Positions 18,788-28,295 are shown, counted from the stretch's first letter. The stretch is 64,000 nt of DNA from Pseudomonas sp. JM0905a (GCF_014700075.1 NZ_JACXBU010000004.1:248001-312000), one strand, 5' to 3'. Notes: a model not told the origin generated them from the sequence alone. Made by a program: numbers and translations.

Positions 18788-19889
18788 CGAGCACGATTGC
18801 GATGACCTCATCCTGCTCCTGCTCCTGCATATGCGGGAAAATCGGCAAGCAGATCACCTGGCGGGATATGTCGAATGCGTTTCCGAGCCGCTTGGGCTGC
18901 GCGCTATCGAGCCCACGATACATGGGAAACTCTGAGATCAGCGGATAGAAGTAGCGGCGGGCGAGAATCCCAGCGTCGCGCAGGCGCAGGAACAGGGCAT
19001 CACGGGAAATGGGGAAGCACTGATCGTCCACGAACAGAGGGCAATAGGAATAGTTCCAGTCCAGCCCCGGCGCGGGTGAAACCAGACGCAGGCCGGGAGT
19101 GCGCAGGAAAGCTTCGCGATAACGCTCAAAGAGCTGCCGACGAGCCACCAGGGCACCGTCCAGATGCGTGAGCTGGAGGAGGCCGAAGGCGGCCTGCACC
19201 TCGTTCATCTTGCCGTTGATGCCAGGGGCGACCACCGTCACCTCGTCAGCGAAGCCGAAGTTCTTAAGGTAATCGATGCGCTTCTTGATCTTCGCATCCG
19301 GGCAAATGATGGCGCCGCCCTCGAAGGTGTTGAACACTTTCGTTGCGTGAAAGCTCAGGATCGACAGATCCCCGCTTCGCAGGATGCTGACGCCATCCTG
19401 ACGCACGCCGAACGCATGGGCGGCGTCATAGATGACTTTGAGACCGTAGGTGTCGGCCACCCGCTGAATCCCGTCCACATCACAGGGAATGCCGTAGCAG
19501 TGGACGGGCATGATCGCGGAGGTGGCCGGCGTGATGGCTTCCTCAACCCGTGCAGGGTCCAGATTGCAGGTAACCGGATCGATATCGACGAACACGGGCT
19601 TGAGGCCATTCCACAACACCGAATGCGCGGTCGCTACAAAGGAATACGGTGTGGTGATCACCTCGCCGGTGATCCGCAGAGCCTGGAGGGCTGCCACCAG
19701 GGCAAGCGTGCCGTTAGCGAACAGGCAGATATGCTCGACCCCCAGGTATTCGGCCAGCTCCCGCTCAAGACGCTCATGCATGGGACCGCCATTCGTCAGA
19801 CGACGGCTTTCCCACACCTCTTCCAGATAGGGAAGAAAATCTTCGAGTGGTGGCAGTAAGGGGCTGGTGACCGGAATTGGTTTAGTCAT
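18771..19889 (-). CDS. DegT/DnrJ/EryC1 sugar aminotransferase (VioA-like)
   Basis: This PLP enzyme of 372 residues probably makes a 4-amino-4,6-dideoxy nucleotide sugar from the 4-keto sugar. The PLP lysine lies in LSFHATKVFNTFEGGAII, and the DAAHAFG aspartate that contacts the pyridine nitrogen is also present. Close VioA- and RffA-type relatives act on dTDP-4-keto-6-deoxyglucose. The ATG at 19887-19889 is chosen because the region beyond it is not conserved-looking. It is first in the glycosylation operon, with an RpoN promoter about 77 bases upstream. No matching 4,6-dehydratase is in this locus, so the keto sugar must come from elsewhere. Confidence 0.78.
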   Translation of the reverse strand: MTKPIPVTSPLLPPLEDFLPYLEEVWESRRLTNGGPMHERLERELAEYLGVEHICLFANGTLALVAALQALRITGEVITTPYSFVATAHSVLWNGLKPVFVDIDPVTCNLDPARVEEAITPATSAIMPVHCYGIPCDVDGIQRVADTYGLKVIYDAAHAFGVRQDGVSILRSGDLSILSFHATKVFNTFEGGAIICPDAKIKKRIDYLKNFGFADEVTVVAPGINGKMNEVQAAFGLLQLTHLDGALVARRQLFERYREAFLRTPGLRLVSPAPGLDWNYSYCPLFVDDQCFPISRDALFLRLRDAGILARRYFYPLISEFPMYRGLDSAQPKRLGNAFDISRQVICLPIFPHMQEQEQDEVIAIVLDAARV

Positions 19890-19965
19890 GCTCGCACCGT
19901 GCATTGAGTGAGCCGGCATCTAGAGGCGCCAGATTCGTGACGCGGATTCTTGTGGCTCTATGTAC

Positions 19966-19981
19966 AGCAAGATGCCTGCCA
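19966..19981 (-). promoter_or_regulatory. RpoN promoter of the flagellin glycosylation operon
   Basis: The minus strand reads TGGCAGG-CATC-TTGCT, six of seven plus five of five consensus bases with GG/GC intact. The predicted start near 19955 gives a 66-base leader to the aminotransferase ATG. It lies in the 148-base gap after flgL and suggests control by RpoN with FleQ or FleR. Confidence 0.8.
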
Positions 19982-20037
19982 AGAGTGGGCAAGGCGGCAC
20001 CGGCACACCTCAATTCAGGTTCGGGCGAAAAGACTCA

Positions 20038-21279
20038 TCACATCTTGCTGAATAAATTCAGCCGGGAAATCGCCACATAGCTCTTCTGCGACGCGTCGAG
20101 GATCAACTGCTGGAACGACAGCCTCGACAGGGCCTCGGCGTAATCCAGTTCGCGCAATTCGGCCTGCACGGACTTGTTGACCAAGCCGACGTCTTCGTTG
20201 TCGGTCAGGCTGGATTCGACCACGTTCAGGCGGGCACCGATCTGCCCCTGGGCCAGATCCACGCCGGCCATGCCGTTGGAAACATTGGAGAGCCCCAGCG
20301 CGACGGCATCTCGAACCTCACGCCCGTCGGTGCTGGATTCGAGCACCTGGCGCAACTGCGAGATGCTATCCAGGATGCCCGTTTTGACCGACGGATCGCT
20401 CGCAGTTGCACTCGTCGCGGGTCCGGGCCCTGCCAGCGTGAAGCTCGAAGAGGCGGGAGGCGTGCCGTTGACGTAAAAGCCGATGCCACCATAGGTGACC
20501 AGAGTGTCGCCATCTTCGGCAAGGCGCCCCGTCACCGCCGTACCGGACGGCAACGGCGTGATTGTGTAGTTCTTCGGATCGGCGGAATCGAAGGTGATCT
20601 GCACACCGCCCGCCGGGAAACTGGAGAACGACACTTCGTCCTTCACCAGCGCACCACTGATGGTGTCGCTCGGTGCTGGAGGCATCGAGGTGTCGGTGAT
20701 GGTCAGCCGGCCGGCATTCAGAGCGTTCTGGAACACCTGCCGACCGTTGTCGCTGATGGGCACTTCAAGGGAGCTGGCTATCTGCAGCGTGCGCTGACCT
20801 TCATCTCCCATGTAGGCATAGCTGCCATCGGCCTGACGAACAAATGGCTGCGACTTACCCTGGAAACCAGCGAAGAGGTACTCGCCGCGGGCGTTCCGGG
20901 TATTCATCAGCGCCAGCAGCTCGTCTTCGCGCTCGGCAAGTTCGGCCGCGATGGATTTCCGATCATCCAGGCTAAGCGCGCCATTGCCCGCTTGCCCTAC
21001 CAGCTCCTTCACCCGTTGCAGAACCGTGGTAACGGACTGAAGCGTGACTTCCTCCTGGGTCAGACTGTTCTTCGCCGCCGTCAGGTTGGAGTTGTATTGC
21101 TCCAGTACGCCTTGCTGCTGCTCAAGCTGCAACAAGCGCACGGAGGCGACCGGATCGTCCGCAGGCGTAAGAATGCGGTTGCCGGTGCTGATCTGCTCCT
21201 GGGTGCGGGTAACGTTGGAGTAGTTGCGCTGCAGTCCCATCACGCCATTGTTGTACTGCTGGATTGTGGAAATTCGCAT
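20038..21279 (-). CDS. flgL: Flagellar hook-filament junction protein FlgL (HAP3)
   Basis: FlgL is the second junction protein between hook and filament. The 413-residue product begins MRISTIQQYNNGVMGLQRNY and ends with the flagellin-like helix LDASQKSYVAISRLNLFSKM, so both D0 helices are present. It is the last gene of the flgF-L operon and lies 11 bases after flgK. The flagellin glycosylation operon follows on the same strand from its own promoter. Confidence 0.96.
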   Translation of the reverse strand: MRISTIQQYNNGVMGLQRNYSNVTRTQEQISTGNRILTPADDPVASVRLLQLEQQQGVLEQYNSNLTAAKNSLTQEEVTLQSVTTVLQRVKELVGQAGNGALSLDDRKSIAAELAEREDELLALMNTRNARGEYLFAGFQGKSQPFVRQADGSYAYMGDEGQRTLQIASSLEVPISDNGRQVFQNALNAGRLTITDTSMPPAPSDTISGALVKDEVSFSSFPAGGVQITFDSADPKNYTITPLPSGTAVTGRLAEDGDTLVTYGGIGFYVNGTPPASSSFTLAGPGPATSATASDPSVKTGILDSISQLRQVLESSTDGREVRDAVALGLSNVSNGMAGVDLAQGQIGARLNVVESSLTDNEDVGLVNKSVQAELRELDYAEALSRLSFQQLILDASQKSYVAISRLNLFSKM

Positions 21280-21290
21280 GATCGGGCCCG

Positions 21291-23363
21291 TTACCGGAAG
21301 GCATTCATCAGGGTATCGAACAGGCTGCGCGCAACTTGAATCACTTGCGACGAGGCGTTGTAGTACTGCTCGAACTTGATCAGGTTGGCGGCTTCCTCAT
21401 CCAGGCTCACTGCCGAGAGGGAGTCGCGGTTATCGGTGGCCTGCTTGAGAATCGCGGTACTCGCCTCGCTATCCACCCGCGCCTGGGCGGTCAGGGTGCC
21501 AACTCGCTCGACCAAGTCGCCATAGCCATCGGAGAAACTCACACCGGTAGTGCCTGGCGCGTTCAGGTCGACTCCGACCGTCGCTTTGGATTGCAGGTCG
21601 GCCAGCTTGAGGCCGTTACGGTTGTCCGAAACACCCTTGTCGTTGAATGCCACGTTGAATGTGTCGCCATCTTCCGGCCGCCCGCTCATGGTAAAGCGCA
21701 CCGTACTGCCATCACTGAGCGCGAGTTCGTAGGTATTCTGCTGCCCGGACTGGAAGGTCGGCGGGGTGGCTGGCGTTCCGTCCGAATTGATACGGGTAAG
21801 GGTGGCACCGGCCGGAACAGAGAAGTTGCCCGATGCAGCGTCGTAGGTCAGAGCTACGGGCAAGGCGACTGCCAGCGTTGCCGGGTTGATCGGGCTGCTG
21901 GTGCCTTGCAGATCGGGCTGGCCGATAACGCCGGTGCCACGATTCTGGGAATTGGACTCGGATCGTACGGGTGCGGCGAAGGCCAGTTGATCTGCCTGGT
22001 CGAGGACTGCACCTATGTCCGCCGCGCCCCGCCGCGTGGGTTGCAGCAGGAATACGTCGCCCTGGACTGCCTTGCCCAGCTCCGTTGCGCTGAAAGACAC
22101 CTGGAAGCCCTGGCTGCCGTTGGGCGCCCCCGACGGATCGCTGAAGCTGAGACTGTAGCCGCCCGTTGGAGCCGGGTTGGCGGTAGCGGTCACTGTCATC
22201 ACCGCACCGTCCGACATGCGCCGAGCAGAGAAGGTCGGCGGCGTGGTAGTGGAATCGGTGAGTTCCAATCGATAGTCGCTGGTAGTCAGCGTGCGGGTAT
22301 CGGTGATGTTCAGCAGCGGCTGGGCATTACCGGTATTGGTGCCAAGGTTGCGTGCGCGCAATGCGGCCAGTGCCGGGTCGTTGTAATCGGCAAGAAGGGC
22401 CGCCCCCGCATTACCCTTGAGGTCGAGCCCCATGCCGAGTTGGCTGTTGACCTGATCGGTAATCGCCATCGCCAGCCGACCCACTGAGTTCATCGCTGTG
22501 TCCAGGGTCTCGGTGCGATAGCGCACCAGGCCGCCCAATTCACCGCCGCTGATCAGGCTGGTAATGCCCTGCCGCGAGTCACCGCTGACGAACTGGAGTT
22601 CGAAACGTGTGGGGTCGCCGTTGCCCGGAACCGCGTCCAGGCGGTTGGCGGTACTCCCCACCACCAACGGCTGGCCGGTGCCGACGAAGATGCTCTGGGT
22701 ACCGTCGCTCTGCGGCACCACACTGACGCCAACGTAAGTGGACAACTGGCGGATTGCTTCTTCGCGAGAGTCCAGCAGGTCGTTGGGTTGCTGGCCGTTG
22801 GCCGACGCCACAGCGATGGCATCGTTGAGGCTGGCAATCGAGCCGGCCAGACGATTCACCTGATCACTGACCGAAGCCAGCTGCTTGTTCAGCGATTCGT
22901 TCTGCGCCGAAAGCCTGTCGTAAACAGTATTGAAACGCCGTGCCAATCCCTCGGCCTCGGACAGTACCAACTGCCGCGCCGGGATGTTGGCCGGGTCCTC
23001 CGAGGCTGTCTGAATGGCGGCGAAGAAGCTTTTGAGCGACGGTGTGATACCGGTGGTAGAACCGGCGAGCAGCGAGTCGAGCTGGTCGATCTGGCTCTTG
23101 TAGGCATCCACGTCGCTGCTCAGCGAGGTGGTGTTGCGCAGCTGCGCCGTCAGGAACTCGCTGTAGCTGCGACGAATATCCGTCAGGGTGACGCCGCTGC
23201 CGATGTAACCCGAGCCGGAGAACTGCGGCAGGGTCGTGGACTGCGTCGCGCTCTGCCGCGTGAAACCGGGTGTATTGACGTTAGAGATGTTGTGGCCGGT
23301 GACGGTGAGCTGTGTCTGGCTCACGCGCAGTCCCGACAGGCCAATGTTCAGTAAGTCAGCCAT
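21291..23363 (-). CDS. flgK: Flagellar hook-filament junction protein FlgK (HAP1)
   Basis: FlgK is the first hook-associated protein. The 690-residue product opens with ADLLNIGLSGLRVSQTQLTV and the rod/hook motif NISNVNTPGFTRQ. A long variable centre follows, and it closes with NLIKFEQYYNASSQVIQVA and SLFDTLMNAFR. The length is usual for Pseudomonas. It lies between flgJ and flgL with about ten bases on each side. Confidence 0.97.
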   Translation of the reverse strand: MADLLNIGLSGLRVSQTQLTVTGHNISNVNTPGFTRQSATQSTTLPQFSGSGYIGSGVTLTDIRRSYSEFLTAQLRNTTSLSSDVDAYKSQIDQLDSLLAGSTTGITPSLKSFFAAIQTASEDPANIPARQLVLSEAEGLARRFNTVYDRLSAQNESLNKQLASVSDQVNRLAGSIASLNDAIAVASANGQQPNDLLDSREEAIRQLSTYVGVSVVPQSDGTQSIFVGTGQPLVVGSTANRLDAVPGNGDPTRFELQFVSGDSRQGITSLISGGELGGLVRYRTETLDTAMNSVGRLAMAITDQVNSQLGMGLDLKGNAGAALLADYNDPALAALRARNLGTNTGNAQPLLNITDTRTLTTSDYRLELTDSTTTPPTFSARRMSDGAVMTVTATANPAPTGGYSLSFSDPSGAPNGSQGFQVSFSATELGKAVQGDVFLLQPTRRGAADIGAVLDQADQLAFAAPVRSESNSQNRGTGVIGQPDLQGTSSPINPATLAVALPVALTYDAASGNFSVPAGATLTRINSDGTPATPPTFQSGQQNTYELALSDGSTVRFTMSGRPEDGDTFNVAFNDKGVSDNRNGLKLADLQSKATVGVDLNAPGTTGVSFSDGYGDLVERVGTLTAQARVDSEASTAILKQATDNRDSLSAVSLDEEAANLIKFEQYYNASSQVIQVARSLFDTLMNAFR

Positions 23364-23373
23364 GACTCAAGCC

Positions 23374-24531
23374 TCATATCCTGGTGGTCGTGCTGTCGAC
23401 TGCAGCGACGGCCTGGTAAACCTGCATGCCGCGGGCGATCTGGGAAATCTTGCGGGCGTATTGGGGGTCGGTGGCGTAGCCGGCCTTCTGCAGCTCGCGA
23501 ACGAACTGCTCGGAGTTGTCGGCGGAATTCAGCGCCTTGTCGTAGCGGTCGTTGTTCTGCAGGAAGCTCACGTAGTCGTGGAAGCTCTGTTCGAAGGAGT
23601 TGTAGGAACGGAACGATGCCGCCTCCTTCACCGCTTTGCCGCCCTTGTACTCGGTGGTCAGGGTGCGCGCGGAGTCACCGTCCCAGCCCTTGTGGGCCTT
23701 GATGCCGAACAGGTTGTGGCTGCTGGTGCCATCGCCCTCGCGGATGATCGACTTGCCCCAGCCGGTTTCCAGCGCGGCCTGGGCCACCAGGTAGCGCGGG
23801 TCGACACCGATGCGTTCGGCGGCCTTCTCGGCCATCGGCAGCAGCGTCTCGATGAATTCATTGCGGGACGCGAACACACGCTTACTGGTGCCCTTGGTGG
23901 CCTCGATACCCACCGACTCGCGCTCCGGCGCGGCGTAGGTCTTGGCCGGGGTCCAGTCCTTGCCGGCCAGTGAGGTACCGGCAACCTGCTCGGGCGACGG
24001 CACGATGCCGGCGGCCTGGCGGTCGCTGAGCTTGCCAGGCAGGGCCAGACGACGCTGGTTGAGCAGCTTGGAGTCGTCGCGCTCCGCGAAGCCCGAGGCC
24101 TCTGCTTTCGCCACCTGCTTGCTGCCCTGCACCGGCCAGTTGGCCTGGACGCCGGATTGCACCTGGGCGAAGGGATTGGGGCCCGTGGACTTGTTGGTCT
24201 TGGACAGCTGCCGGGTCAGCACATCGGCCAGACCGACGCCGCCCTGCTTGGACAGGGTCACGGCCAGCTGCTGGTCGTGCATGTCCTGGTAGGTCTTGGT
24301 CTCGTTGCTGTTCAGGTAGTTGCCTTCGGCGAAGGCTTCGCCCGCCTGACGCATGGACTTCATCATTTCGTTGAGGAACAACGACTCGAATTCCTGGGCC
24401 ACCTTGCGGATGTTGGCCTCGCTGTCGCGATCCCTGCCGGCCTTGAACTGGCTGAGCCGGTTCAGGTCGGTGTAGGCGCCGCTGTCCACCTTGGAACTGC
24501 TGGCAAGACCTGCGGAGAATTTCGCGTTCAT
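23374..24531 (-). CDS. flgJ: Peptidoglycan hydrolase and rod-capping protein FlgJ
   Basis: FlgJ caps the growing rod and opens the peptidoglycan in the periplasm. The 385-residue protein has both domains. The N-terminal rod-binding part contains VAQEFESLFLNEMMKSMRQAGEAF, and a linker spans about residues 110-215. The C-terminal GH73 glucosaminidase domain shows AQAALETGWGKSI, with the catalytic Glu, and NLFGIKAHKGWDGDS. It is between flgI and flgK. Confidence 0.96.
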   Translation of the reverse strand: MNAKFSAGLASSSKVDSGAYTDLNRLSQFKAGRDRDSEANIRKVAQEFESLFLNEMMKSMRQAGEAFAEGNYLNSNETKTYQDMHDQQLAVTLSKQGGVGLADVLTRQLSKTNKSTGPNPFAQVQSGVQANWPVQGSKQVAKAEASGFAERDDSKLLNQRRLALPGKLSDRQAAGIVPSPEQVAGTSLAGKDWTPAKTYAAPERESVGIEATKGTSKRVFASRNEFIETLLPMAEKAAERIGVDPRYLVAQAALETGWGKSIIREGDGTSSHNLFGIKAHKGWDGDSARTLTTEYKGGKAVKEAASFRSYNSFEQSFHDYVSFLQNNDRYDKALNSADNSEQFVRELQKAGYATDPQYARKISQIARGMQVYQAVAAVDSTTTRI

Positions 24532-24540
24532 CGCATTCCC

Positions 24541-25641
24541 TTAAATCACGATCAGGTCGGCTTGCAGGGCGCCGGCCTGCTTCAGCGCTTCGAGGATGGC
24601 CATCAGGTCGGACGGCGCAGCGCCCACCTGGTTGACCGCGCGCACGATCTCATCAAGCGTCGTGCCGGGGCCGAACTTGAACATCGGCTTGGCTTCTTCC
24701 TCGGCATTGACCTTCGAGCGCGGCACCACGGCGGTCTGGCCACCGGAGAAGGCTTCCGGCTGGCTGACGATGGGGTCCTCGGTAATGGTGACGGTCAGGC
24801 TGCCATGGGTAACGGCGGCCGGCTGCACCTTCACGTTCTGGCCGATAACGATGGTGCCGGTGCGCGAGTTGATGATGACCTTGGCCACGGCCTGGCCGGC
24901 CTCGACTTCCAGGTTTTCGATCACCGAGAGGTAGTCCACGCGCTGGCCCGGGTCCAGCGGCGCGCTGACCCGAACCGAGCCGCCGTCCACGGCCTGGGCA
25001 ACGCCCGGGCCGAGCAGTTCGTTGAGCTTGTCGACGATGTTCTTGGCGGTGGTGAAGTCCGGACGGTTGAGGTTCAGGGTGAGGAAGTTGCCCTGCTCGA
25101 AGCCGCTCGGCACCGGACGCTCCACGGTGGCGCCGGATGGAATGCGCCCGGAGGACGGGACGTTGACGGTGATTTTCGAGCCGTCGCTGCCCTCGGCGTC
25201 GAAACCGCCCACCACCAGGTTGCCCTGGGCGATGGCGTAGACGTTGCCGTCGATACCTTTCAGTGGGCTCATCAGCAGGCTGCCGCCGCGCAGGCTCTTG
25301 GCGTTGCCGATGGAGGAAATAGTGACGTCGATGGTCTGGCCCGGCTTGGCAAACGGCGGCAGGTCGGCGTGGATGGACACCGCCGCGACGTTCTTCAGTT
25401 GCACGTTGCCGACGTTGGCCGGCACCTTGATGCCGAACTGCGCCAGCATGTTGTTGAAGGTCTGCAGGGTGAACGGCGTCTGGGTGGTCTGGTCACCCGT
25501 GCCGTTCAGGCCCACCACCAGGCCGTAGCCGATCAGCTGGTTGCTCCGCACGCCCTGGATGCTCGCCAGGTCCTTCAGGCGCTCGGCCTGGGCAAGGCCT
25601 GCGGTGAGCAGCAGGCAGAGGGCGGTGATCAGTCGCTTCAT
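24541..25641 (-). CDS. flgI: Flagellar P-ring protein FlgI
   Basis: FlgI forms the periplasmic P ring in the peptidoglycan layer. The 366-residue product starts with the signal peptide [19 protein letters not shown] and continues [20 protein letters not shown]. The ATG at 25639-25641 has GAGG seven bases upstream. Another ATG at 25653 overlaps the flgH stop but lacks a ribosome site, and the longer open frame beyond it only reads flgH in another frame. FlgA, further along the window, is its periplasmic chaperone. Confidence 0.96.
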   Translation of the reverse strand: MKRLITALCLLLTAGLAQAERLKDLASIQGVRSNQLIGYGLVVGLNGTGDQTTQTPFTLQTFNNMLAQFGIKVPANVGNVQLKNVAAVSIHADLPPFAKPGQTIDVTISSIGNAKSLRGGSLLMSPLKGIDGNVYAIAQGNLVVGGFDAEGSDGSKITVNVPSSGRIPSGATVERPVPSGFEQGNFLTLNLNRPDFTTAKNIVDKLNELLGPGVAQAVDGGSVRVSAPLDPGQRVDYLSVIENLEVEAGQAVAKVIINSRTGTIVIGQNVKVQPAAVTHGSLTVTITEDPIVSQPEAFSGGQTAVVPRSKVNAEEEAKPMFKFGPGTTLDEIVRAVNQVGAAPSDLMAILEALKQAGALQADLIVI

Positions 25642-25652
25642 GGTCGGCCTCA

Positions 25653-26366
25653 TCAGAACGGGAACAGCGGGCTCATGAAGAACCGGTCGAACCAGCCGGG
25701 CTGGCTGGCATCGGCAAAGGCACCGGTGCCGGAATAGGTGATACGCGCGTCGGCCACACGGGTGGACGGCACGGTGTTGTCGGTGCCGATGTCGTCGGCG
25801 CGAACCATGCCGGCGATGCGCACCAGCTCGTCGCCGGTGTTCAGGGTCAGCCACTTCTCGCCACGGACCGCGAGGATGCCGTTGGGCAGCACTTCGGACA
25901 CGGTGACGGTGATGGAGCCGGACAGGCTGTTGCTCTGCCCCGCCTTGGAATCGCCCTTGGTATCGCGGGTGGCGTTGTACTCGGCATCCAGGGACAGGCG
26001 CGCGGCATCCAGCGGGTTCAGGCCACCGTTCGGGTTGTTCACCGACACACCGCCGCCAAACAGCGAGGTCAGGCCGATGTTGGCGTTGCTGTCCTTCTGG
26101 ATCTGCGAGTTGGCGTTCTTGCTGGCCTGGGTGCGCTCGTTGAGGGTGATGGTGATGATGTCACCCACGCGGTAGGCCTTGCGGTCGTCGTAGAGGTTGG
26201 TCTCGAAACCGGCCTGGTAGATGGCGCCATTGTTCTGCGCCACCGGCAGCGGAGTGCGCGGCAGGACCGGCGCGTAGTACGGATCGTTCGGCCGCGGAGC
26301 CGGCTGCACACAGCCCTGGACAAGGGTGATACCGAGCAGCGGGAGAAGAATGATCAGCCGGTTCAT
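25653..26366 (-). CDS. flgH: Flagellar L-ring lipoprotein FlgH
   Basis: FlgH forms the outer-membrane L ring. The 237-residue product has a lipoprotein signal peptide with the lipobox LVQGC, Cys19 being the lipidated residue. The family segment [21 protein letters not shown] is present, and the C-terminus ends [13 protein letters not shown]. Its stop overlaps the alternative flgI start, and flgG lies 18 bases upstream. Confidence 0.97.
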   Translation of the reverse strand: MNRLIILLPLLGITLVQGCVQPAPRPNDPYYAPVLPRTPLPVAQNNGAIYQAGFETNLYDDRKAYRVGDIITITLNERTQASKNANSQIQKDSNANIGLTSLFGGGVSVNNPNGGLNPLDAARLSLDAEYNATRDTKGDSKAGQSNSLSGSITVTVSEVLPNGILAVRGEKWLTLNTGDELVRIAGMVRADDIGTDNTVPSTRVADARITYSGTGAFADASQPGWFDRFFMSPLFPF

Positions 26367-26384
26367 GGCGACTACCTCAGGGCG

Positions 26385-27170
26385 TTACAGGTTCTGCGTG
26401 ACGAAGGAGAGCATCTGGTCGGCGGTGGAGATGACTTTGGAGTTCATCTCGTAGGCGCGCTGGGTGGTGATCATGTTCACCAGCTCCTCGACCACGCTGA
26501 CGTTGGAGTTTTCCAGGGTGTTCTGCTGCACGGTGCCGAGGCCGGTGAGGCCCGGAGTACCGACCTGCGGCGCACCGCTGGAAGCGGTCTCCAGGAACAG
26601 GTTGTTGCCGATGGCCTGCAGGCCGCCGTAGTTGACGAAGTCGGCGGTCTGGATGTTGCCGATCACCTGGGCGGCGGGGTTGCCGGTGGTGGTCACGGAG
26701 ACCGTGCCGTCCTCACCCACGGTGAAGGTCTGCACTTCGGCGGGCAGGACGATGGCCGGCTCCAGGGCGAAACCCTGGGAGGTGACGATCTGGCCGTCGG
26801 AGTTCAGGTGGAAGCTGCCATCGCGGGTGTAGGAGACGGTGCCATCGGGCAGCAGCACCTGGAAGAAGCCACGGCCGTTGATGGCCATGTCCAGCGGCTG
26901 TTCGGTGGTCTGCAGGCTGCCCTGGGTGAAGATCTTCTGGGTGCCGGCGATGCGCACACCGGTACCCAGTTGCAGGCCCGTGGGCAGTTCGCTGTCCTGG
27001 CTGGTCTGGCCACCGGGCTGGCGGCGGATCTGGTACAGCAGGTCTTCGAACTCGGCGCGGTCGCGCTTGAAGCCCGTGGTCGAGACGTTCGCCAGGTTGT
27101 TGGAAATGGTGGTCAGGTTCATGTCCTGGGCGGACAGGCCGGTCTTGCTGACCCAGAGTGCCGGAAGCAT
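26385..27170 (-). CDS. flgG: Flagellar distal rod protein FlgG
   Basis: FlgG builds the distal rod that crosses the P and L rings. The 261-residue product carries the N-terminal rod signature LTTISNNLANVSTTGFKRDR and the C-terminal SNVSVVEELVNMITTQRAYE helix. The length is canonical. It is the second gene of the flgF-L operon, 45 bases after flgF. Confidence 0.98.
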   Translation of the reverse strand: MLPALWVSKTGLSAQDMNLTTISNNLANVSTTGFKRDRAEFEDLLYQIRRQPGGQTSQDSELPTGLQLGTGVRIAGTQKIFTQGSLQTTEQPLDMAINGRGFFQVLLPDGTVSYTRDGSFHLNSDGQIVTSQGFALEPAIVLPAEVQTFTVGEDGTVSVTTTGNPAAQVIGNIQTADFVNYGGLQAIGNNLFLETASSGAPQVGTPGLTGLGTVQQNTLENSNVSVVEELVNMITTQRAYEMNSKVISTADQMLSFVTQNL

Positions 27171-27215
27171 CTATTTCTCCTCGGGCGCCGGAAACATGGC
27201 GCCGCCTACTGGTGA

Positions 27216-27959
27216 TTAGCTGAACTGCAAGACCCGCGCCATCGCCGAGGAATTGTCTTCGGCGGTGCGCATCATCTTCACGGAAAGCTCGAACTGGCGG
27301 GACAGCGAGAGAATCGCGGTCATCTCTTCCACGGCGTTGACGTTGCTGGCTTCGATGAAGCCGGAAGTCACGCGGACATTGGCATCTGCCTGCACCGCCT
27401 GCTGTGGGTCCTTGATCCGGATCAGGCCGTCGGTGCCCTTCTCCAGTTGCTTGGGATCGGGGTTGACCAGCTTGATGCGGTCGACCTCGGCCACCACGTT
27501 GGGAGCTTCGCCCAGGGCACGAATGCTGATGGTGCCGTCCTGGCCGATCTCGACTTTTTGCTCCGGCGGAATGGCGATGGGACCGGCATTGCCCATGACC
27601 GGCAAACCATTGCCGGTGCGGAGCTGGCCAAGGGCATCGATCTGCAGGCTGGCGGTGCGCACATAGGCTTCGCCGCCGTCGGCGGCCTGAACGGCAATCC
27701 AGCCCTCCCCTTCGATGGCCACGTCCAGGTCGCGACCGGTTTCCTGCAAGGCACCGGGAGTGAAGTCAGTGCCGGGCCGCTCGGTCATGGCATAGACCCG
27801 CGACGGAAAGCTGTCGCCGAACACCGGCATGGAGCGCGCCTGTTCGAAGTCGCGACGGAAACCGGAGGTCGAAATGTTCGCCAGGTTGTTGGCATGAGCA
27901 CGCTGGGCCAGGCTGTTCTGGCTGGCTCCGCTCATTGCGACATAAAGCATCTTGTCCAT
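27216..27959 (-). CDS. flgF: Flagellar proximal rod protein FlgF
   Basis: FlgF is a minor rod protein. From the ATG at 27957-27959 the product has 247 residues and begins MDKMLYVAMSGASQNSLAQR, with the rod motif NNLANISTSGFRRDF. The open frame continues upstream, but that stretch is not conserved and would run through the RpoN promoter. The C-terminus has SNVNAVEEMTAILSLSRQFE. It opens the flgFGHIJKL operon. Confidence 0.96.
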   Translation of the reverse strand: MDKMLYVAMSGASQNSLAQRAHANNLANISTSGFRRDFEQARSMPVFGDSFPSRVYAMTERPGTDFTPGALQETGRDLDVAIEGEGWIAVQAADGGEAYVRTASLQIDALGQLRTGNGLPVMGNAGPIAIPPEQKVEIGQDGTISIRALGEAPNVVAEVDRIKLVNPDPKQLEKGTDGLIRIKDPQQAVQADANVRVTSGFIEASNVNAVEEMTAILSLSRQFELSVKMMRTAEDNSSAMARVLQFS

Positions 27960-28008
27960 GAATCTCTCCGAGTGGGCGTTGCCGCCCTTGGCGCTTTGCA
28001 TGCCATGC

Positions 28009-28024
28009 AGCAAGCGCCATGCCA
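28009..28024 (-). promoter_or_regulatory. RpoN promoter of the flgF-L operon
   Basis: The minus strand reads TGGCATG-GCGC-TTGCT, differing from the consensus only at the sixth base. The predicted start near 27998 gives a 39-base leader to flgF. It lies just past the terminator hairpin at 28070-28098, so flgB-E and flgF-L are separate units. Confidence 0.9.
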
Positions 28025-28069
28025 AACTCGAAAATCATCCACAAGATATTGAAATAAAAGGATTTTTCA

Positions 28070-28098
28070 GAAAAGAAAAAGGCCCTGTCGAGGGCCTT
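28070..28098 (-). terminator. Rho-independent terminator between flgE and flgF
   Basis: On the minus strand AAGGCCCT-CGAC-AGGGCCTT is followed by a T/C run (TTTTTCTTTTC). The stem is perfect. It is oriented to stop transcripts from flgE, about 220 bases after the flgE stop. Confidence 0.88.
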
Positions 28099-28129
28099 GT
28101 CAAAGCACTGGCGGCGAGGGGATGCCACC

Positions 28130-28295
28130 AGCGGCAAGGGGATTTGCCGCTCGGAGCCCCGGCGGGCTCCACACTCAGATTCGCCAGACGCTGGGGATGA
28201 ATGAGCGAGCTAGCGGCTGGCTAGGCGAAGGCGCTCAAGGAAGCGGAGTTTACGACTGTAAATGAGCATTCCTTGAGTGCCTTCAACAACGCCAG
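28130..28295 (-). other. Structured intergenic element downstream of flgE
   Basis: The gap between flgF and flgE is 355 bases and, besides the promoter and terminator, holds three more hairpins. AGCGGCAA pairs with TTGCCGCT (28130-28151), and GGAGCCC pairs with GGGCTCC (28153-28170). A long stem pairs 28227-28242 with 28269-28284, 16 bp with one G-U pair. Its 26-base loop contains TTTAC and GTAAA, themselves complementary, and CTGGC/GCCAG may extend the stem outward. No open frame of note is present. It would be transcribed as the flgE 3-prime region. Confidence 0.6.

Noticed and set aside
24541-25854. Longer flgI reading starting inside flgH
   Set aside because: The extra N-terminal residues are an Arg/His-rich out-of-frame copy of flgH; the signal peptide and ribosome site fix the start at 25641.
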